Under the pieces are notes generated by a model that worked only from the letters and a program-made list of their open reading frames with translations, was not told where the DNA came from and made no database searches. Of a stretch of DNA of 64,000 bases, positions 58,840-64,000 are shown piece after piece. The position numbers and the translations under genes are program-made. Positions within the stretch are counted from its first letter, which is position 1; every line of letters begins with the position of its first letter. Source of the DNA: Glandiceps talaboti (taxonomy: Eukaryota; Hemichordata; Enteropneusta; Spengelidae). Location of the stretch: contig NC_135552.1 in the NCBI RefSeq assembly GCF_964340395.1, positions 1,557,001 to 1,621,000 on the forward strand, given 5' to 3'.

Positions 58840-60115
58840 AAAATGGATTATAATAGGAAATGATAAACATATTATACAAAGTCTAATATCAGTTTTGTCA
58901 AACTTAGCACTTGCTTTAATTTTTATGAAATCATTCAAATGAGATATATTTAGGTCAAGGCCAAAATGAAAATATATATGTTTCTGAGTATCTTGGGACA
59001 TACCATTTCCTAGTGTGTTGTAAATAAAGGCTATATCTACACTCACTGTTGCAATTTTCAGACAAGGTCATGTTATTCGACTATTACTACATACTATTAC
59101 ATAAACACTGCAAAAAAGTAACACTTATCATTGGTGCGTAGACATGTTCCATAGGGTCTTTTTCAATAGGGTTTAAAGTCAGAAATACAAAAAAAATGTA
59201 ACATTGTGGATGACATACATTGTAGTTCCCTTATTTATAACCCTACATGAATGACTTAGTAATCGGACGACAGTATTGGTAATCAGACACGAACTTCCAC
59301 ACCGATTTACATGTTTGTTGCGTAAATTATGAATTTCACCACTCCATTTGATTTTAATATATTGGACAAAAACATTGTTATTGTGGTATTTGAATCACCG
59401 TTAAACAAAAGTTGATTGTTTTTGCAAAGGAATTATCATGAACACTATCCTACTGCCGAAGTCGACCCCAGGATTTGATCACAGTTCATGGCGCTGATGG
59501 CAGTCTATGTCTTGAACATGCAAACGTCAGTATTGTCCAATATCTGAGACACTTCTTTGCTCAAGATACGTCTCATATTTTTGTTTAAAAAACACCCAGA
59601 TTTGATAAAAAATGTCATCTAGTTTGAACTGAGCACTGGGAGAACACTATTAATGAGATATTTGTAAATTTGAATAAGAGCAAAATGATATTCAAGTGAT
59701 TTTGTAACATTTCTGCATACTTTGCTGTAGTGAAAACACTGGCAACTATGGCAGTGTTGTTATATATGGCAACTTTGTGATCGCCGATATTAGCGCTCTC
59801 AAAACTGATACCATAAAATTAGTGTTGAATCAAAACTGCAGTATTGCCTGATCGAATTATTAAGCATGGCAATATGACAGTTCGGAAGAAAACAGCGAGG
59901 ATCGTAGGACGAGTCGATATCTGTCCGAAAACTGCAACAGTGAGTGTATGATTGTGATATGCATCATCTTTACCTTGGTTCCCCTGTCATTTCACCTCAG
60001 TTCCCCAAACAAAATAATAATAAATACTATAGGAAACACTGCTATTTTTACCCTTTTCTCACTTTCTCAAGTTTCTGTTAGGCCTATTATGCTCAATTTT
60101 AAAATAGGTGGGGTA
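58840..60115. other. Unique AT-rich sequence
   Basis: No ORF, repeat array or terminus was recognised between the C-rich minisatellite and the family A copy. Confidence 0.3.
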
Positions 60116-60121
60116 GGTAGA

Positions 60122-60178
60122 TTTTTAGCACAACTGAACTGAGGTGCAATAGTGCTATAGGGATCGCCCTGCGTCTGT

Positions 60179-60250
<72 letters not shown>

Positions 60251-60673
60251 AACATTCAAAAAATGTATGTAAATTTGCCTAGCAACAAGACCACACCCAT
60301 AGCCAAAGCCAAATAATCACGTATTTTGCAAAGATAACAGAAATTGACAGATAAATGAATAAACATTCAAAAATGTATGCAAATGTACCTAGCAACAAGA
60401 CTACACCCATAGCAACAGCCAATGATCACATATATTGCAAAGATAATGAGGATTAATAGAAAAATTAATAAACATTTAAAAATGTATGCAAATATGCCTA
60501 GCAACAAGACAACGCCCATAGCAACAGCCAAATGATCATGTATATTGCAAAGATAGCAACATGGTTGGATAGGCAACTGGATAGTCATTCACCAAATGAA
60601 CACTTATTGTTAGCAGGGACTACCATATGGATAAAGATTTTTAAAAACTGTACAGTTGTGCTACAACGCCATT
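60122..60673 (+). mobile_element. Repeat family A copy (short)
   Basis: Begins TTTTAGCACAACTGAACTGA with hairpin, then about 34 GT repeats (60179-60247), then jumps straight to the 110-bp CCTAGCAACAAGAC repeats and ends with the same CAGTTGTGCTACAACGCC terminus. The conserved middle of the family is deleted. Confidence 0.55.
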
Positions 60674-60952
60674 GGCGGTATTTTTTCATGTGCGAGTGTC
60701 TCCATGTAGTTCAGGTACCATAGTTATGTTTTCCAAATGGTCTCTGCATTATTGGTGTCTTCCCATCAGATGTACAACCACTACAGATCGGAAGAACAGT
60801 TTTATATTGTATTTTTAAGTTGATATCAGTTTCTGCATCCACTATTTCTCGCGAGACTTGACTGATTTAATTTTTTTTTCTTGAATATGTAAAAAAAATT
60901 AGGGTCGGCAGTGAAAAACTAGGTGTGTTGGGTAACAGGAACCAAACAGTTT

Positions 60953-62098
60953 TTTAGCACAACTGAACTGAAGGTTCAATAGTGCTATAGGCATGGCAAA
61001 GTGTCTGTCTGTCTGTTTGTCTGTGTGGATGTATGTGTGTGTGTGTAAACAACTTAAAGTAAAAAACTGCTGGACCGATTGCATTGATATTTGGTGGTCA
61101 TGTTACTTCTGGGGTCTAGTTGGGAAATTGTTCAAATGAAAGTGATTGCATCAGAGATGTGGGTTTTGGGTAAAAAAATGTGATTTTTGGTCAAAAACTT
61201 AAACTCCAAAAGTACTGAGCAGATTGGCGTGAAATTCGATGGGGACATTCTTAGATGTGAGTAAATTAAGATTTGTTCATAACATGATGATTCCCTTGGT
61301 AATATGCAAATTAGAGCTGAAAATGTGTCTTTTTGGTCAAAAACCTATAATTCCAAAACTACTCAGCAGATTGGGCTGAAATTTAAAAGGGGTGCATCTG
61401 TGGGTAGATAGATGAAGAACTATTAAGCATATAATGATCTCATCAGTAATATGCAAATTAGGTGTAAAAATGTGAATTTAGGTCAAAAATTTATATCTCA
61501 AAAAGTACTTGGTCAATGACACTGAAACTTGGTGAGATGTTTCGAGTAGTGTTATTCTGCAGATTTTCTTCAAAATGTTTTAACACAAATGGCCCTAGCA
61601 ACAATGACCACGCCCTTAGCAACAACAAAATGACTATATTTTGGTCAAATATCAACATCTGGTAGGCAAGTGAAAAAACATTAGAAAAATTTATGCAAAT
61701 ATCGCTAGCAACCATTACCATGCCCATAGCAACAGCCAAACTGTCGTGTATTTCAAAAAGATAACAGGGATTAGTATTGAACAAACATTCAAAAAATGTA
61801 TGCAAATATACCTAGCAACAAGACCACACCTATAGCAACAGCCAAATGGTCACATATATTGCAAAGATAATATCAGGAATTCATACACTAGTGAACAAAA
61901 ACATTCAAAAATGTATGCAAATATATCTTGCAATGTGACCACACCCATAGGACAGCCAAATGTTCGTGTATATTGCAAAGATAGCAACATGGTTGGATAG
62001 GCAACTGGCTAGTCATTCAGCAAATGAACACCTACATGTATTGTTAGCATTGACTAGCATATGGATACACATTTTAAAAGCTGTACAGTTGTGCTACA
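60953..62098 (+). mobile_element. Repeat family A, Helentron-like non-autonomous element
   Basis: Starts TTTTTTAGCACAACTGAACT with a hairpin (TAGCACAACTGAAC ... mirrored by GTTCAATAGTGCTA), then a TGTC/GT microsatellite, conserved unique sequence (AACAACTTAAAGT, TTGGGAAATTGTTCAAAT, ATATGCAAATTAGG) and two or three 110-bp repeats with CCTAGCAACAAGACCACACC. It ends CAGTTGTGCTACAACG, where the inverse of the starting TAGCACAACTG recurs. Subterminal inverted repeats, one terminal hairpin, a microsatellite and tandem cores fit HINE-type Helentron derivatives; no Rep/helicase gene is present. Confidence 0.55.
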
Positions 62099-62616
62099 AC
62101 GCCATTGGCAATATTTTTTTATTAGGTCTTTGTTATAGCAAAAAACATTGTGCCATGTTAAATCAATATTTTGTAATAATTCCAAACAACATAAAACATG
62201 TTTTTAGAGCATTACATAAGAATAATCTATAACAATAAAAAAGTAATATGACTTATTTGTGATATTGTCTGACTAAGTGCAATGGTAATGGACATTTACA
62301 AAAAATGTATGTACATTGTACATGTATATATACATACAGTACTTGGCAAGAAGGCGTGAATGTTATACTGCATGTATTGTTGAGACAGGTGACTGGTTAT
62401 CAATCATTCTTCTGTCTAAAATATCTACAAAATGTAGATAGATCCCCTTGTTAAACCTTAAGTATTATAATACCATAATTTATACAATTTGTTCTTTATA
62501 TAAAATTTTGTGATATTTTTGCATAAAATTATATGAATTTTGTTGCACATACTAAATATAACAATGCATTCTCAGCTAGAAAATGTTTTCCACTTGCCTT
62601 GTTGGAGATGTTAACT

Positions 62617-62747
62617 TAGTATACTTGGGTGTGGATAGTATACTTGGGTGTAGATAGTATACTTGGGTGTAGATAGTATACTTGGGTGTAGATAGTATAC
62701 TTGGGTGTAGATAGTGTACTTCGGTGTAGATAGTATACTTGGGTGTA
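62617..62747. repeat. 19-bp minisatellite (seven units)
   Basis: Units of TAGTATACTTGGGTGTAGA, mostly perfect, with a few substitutions. No gene is associated. Confidence 0.75.
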
Positions 62748-62867
62748 GTTTTGTTATTACATGTAGTGTCACTATTTCTGTATACATGTTACACATGAAA
62801 ATAAACATTTCCTCGTGAAACCTTTTGTAATATTGTGCATTCACAAAGTACTATGTACATGTCTGAC

Positions 62868-62915
62868 CGTGTGTGTGTGTCTGTGTGTCTGTGTGTCTGT
62901 GTGTCTCTGTGTGCA

Positions 62916-62982
<67 letters not shown>

Positions 62983-63120
62983 TTAGTCTGAAATTTGGTC
63001 GAAACGTTTTTCGGGGTATGTAGATTTAGATTTGTTCATGACATGATTCCATCAGTAATATGCAAATTAGGACTACAAATGTGTCTTTTTGGTAAAAAAT
63101 CTTTAATTCCAAACTATTGA
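62868..63120 (+). repeat. Repeat family A fragment with GT microsatellite
   Basis: GT/GTCT runs (62868-62975) followed by TTAGTCTGAAATTTGGTC and ATATGCAAATTAGGAC, corresponding to the inner part of family A. Neither end is present. Confidence 0.45.
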
Positions 63121-63139
63121 TGCATCTGGGGTGTATACA

Positions 63140-63735
63140 CAGGCCTCGAAATTCGTTTTTTTTCCCACCTGCCCATTGGGCAGGTGGTTGAAAATTTTAC
63201 CTGCCCAACCAAAATTTTACCTGCCCAATTCACCTTTCACTAATTTTGTTACTAGTCCTTTAGATCAAGTCTTCAACGGTAAGTACCACTATTGAGCCAC
63301 CTGATCGCAACATAGCCTCACTCTCTGGCCCATCCAATACAATACGTAGTAACGCATCTAATGAGTCGATACTCAGTGAACTGCGCCAATCGTTCTCTTC
63401 TCTTTTCAACCATTTATATTCTTTCTCCCATTCTTCACGGAATTTTCGCTTTCTTTTCCTTTCATCCTGCTTCCAAAACGTTGTCGATTTGCTATCTCCG
63501 TCATCATCTTTGTGTGACTTTTCAGTCTCTTTCGATGTACTTGGTATTGCCACTGAATTATCACTCTCCATACTCAACTTCCCAGCTTTCTCGGCGTCAC
63601 CACCCTCACTTTCTTTTCTTTCTTGCTTCTTCTTTTCATTTGGAGTATCATTGTTTGAAGACTTCGTAAATCCAAACTTTAATAAGCTCATGTTTATTCA
63701 ACAGCTTTCATTTAATAGTATACGTAACGTCACTT
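63140..63735 (-). mobile_element. Internally deleted hAT transposon
   Basis: CAGGCCTCGAAATTCG at 63140-63155 is a hAT-type terminus and is followed by a near-perfect hairpin, CCACCTGCCCA/TGGGCAGGTGG (63165-63187). The minus-strand ORF ends close to it at 63260, so this is the 3' end of the element. The other end is not certain; a diverged candidate is near 63730-63745 and the true end may lie beyond the window. Confidence 0.5.
63260..63691 (-). CDS. hAT transposase fusion ORF: N-terminus joined to C-terminus, catalytic core deleted
   Basis: The 143-codon minus-strand ORF has a basic, Ser-rich N-terminus (MSLLKFGFTKSS), then KRKRKFREEWEKEYKWLK, the motif that precedes the zinc finger in ZNF862-like hAT proteins. 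It then passes straight to NDWRSSLSIDSLDALLRIVL and DGPE, which resembles the end of the hAT dimerisation domain (WRS-L, then L-R-I, GP). The zinc finger, the RNase-H-like catalytic domain and most of the dimerisation domain are missing, while the frame is open. This is the expected product of an internal deletion in a non-autonomous hAT copy. If expressed it could bind element ends or other transposase chains but not cut DNA; that is inference. Confidence 0.6.
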   Translation of the reverse strand: MSLLKFGFTKSSNNDTPNEKKKQERKESEGGDAEKAGKLSMESDNSVAIPSTSKETEKSHKDDDGDSKSTTFWKQDERKRKRKFREEWEKEYKWLKREENDWRSSLSIDSLDALLRIVLDGPESEAMLRSGGSIVVLTVEDLI

Positions 63736-64000
63736 CGAGGTCAGGGCCCGCAGAGGTAAATACTACTTCATGAACACATGACATGGCTAATGGCTGGTCA
63801 CATGAGTGAAACACATGGTTGCTATTGATATGCAAATCAAACCAATACGTACCTATGACGCGGATGTCCATATATGGAGAGGTTGAAAGGTCATTGCATT
63901 CTGGCATTAGGCAATGCGGAAATGAAGAAACTTAGGTTACAAGAGACAAATCGACAAAAAATAAAACCCCAAAACGATTGCGATAACAATTATTGACCAA

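Overview
This is an intron-rich, AT-rich nuclear window from an animal. It carries animal housekeeping genes with GT-AG introns, many transposon families and many satellite arrays. The proteins are recognisable homologues of human proteins but clearly not vertebrate, and the introns carry Penelope, CR1/L2-like, hAT, piggyBac-like and Helentron-like repeats. A marine invertebrate, possibly a deuterostome, fits best; this placement is inference, because no species-diagnostic locus is present.

Four protein-coding genes are well supported. CYP20A1 (minus strand, about 2.2-15.4 kb) shows its first four coding exons and runs off the left edge. RPL15 (minus, 23.26-31.61 kb) is complete, with four coding exons and a likely non-coding TOP-type first exon. 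MFSD5 (plus, coding 34,972-36,336) has a single coding exon and probably shares a bidirectional, ETS-motif promoter with RPL15 near 31.6-31.7 kb. MRPS21 (minus, 44.79-56.57 kb) is complete in two coding exons separated by an 11.5-kb intron. A small same-strand ORF at 13.9-14.1 kb inside CYP20A1 intron 1 may be a nested gene.

Most of the rest is repeats. CYP20A1 introns hold a 25/31-bp satellite (5.3-10.4 kb) split by a 1,966-bp transposon with palindrome-array termini, a 36-40-bp satellite (11.3-13.3 kb) and a hAT-like element. Between CYP20A1 and RPL15 lie two adjacent TIR elements full of poly-G/C tracts (15.76-18.28 and 18.47-20.23 kb; the first encodes a frameshifted SAP-like protein), a pearl-like repeat cluster, and a hammerhead-ribozyme motif at 22.78-22.83 kb. 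RPL15 introns hold a piggyBac-like element, two MITEs and a Penelope-like element with a GIY-YIG region. The MFSD5 intron holds a decayed hAT gene split by a 98-bp MITE. The MRPS21 intron is dominated by a 5.3-kb, 48-bp satellite and a LINE fragment. The right 8 kb is repeat family A, a G-rich minisatellite, and an internally deleted hAT gene.

The housekeeping genes do not form a pathway; two act in translation (cytosolic RPL15, mitochondrial MRPS21). The strongest unusual signals are the hammerhead ribozyme, the palindrome-array transposon, the G-tract TIR elements, and the hAT fusion ORF.
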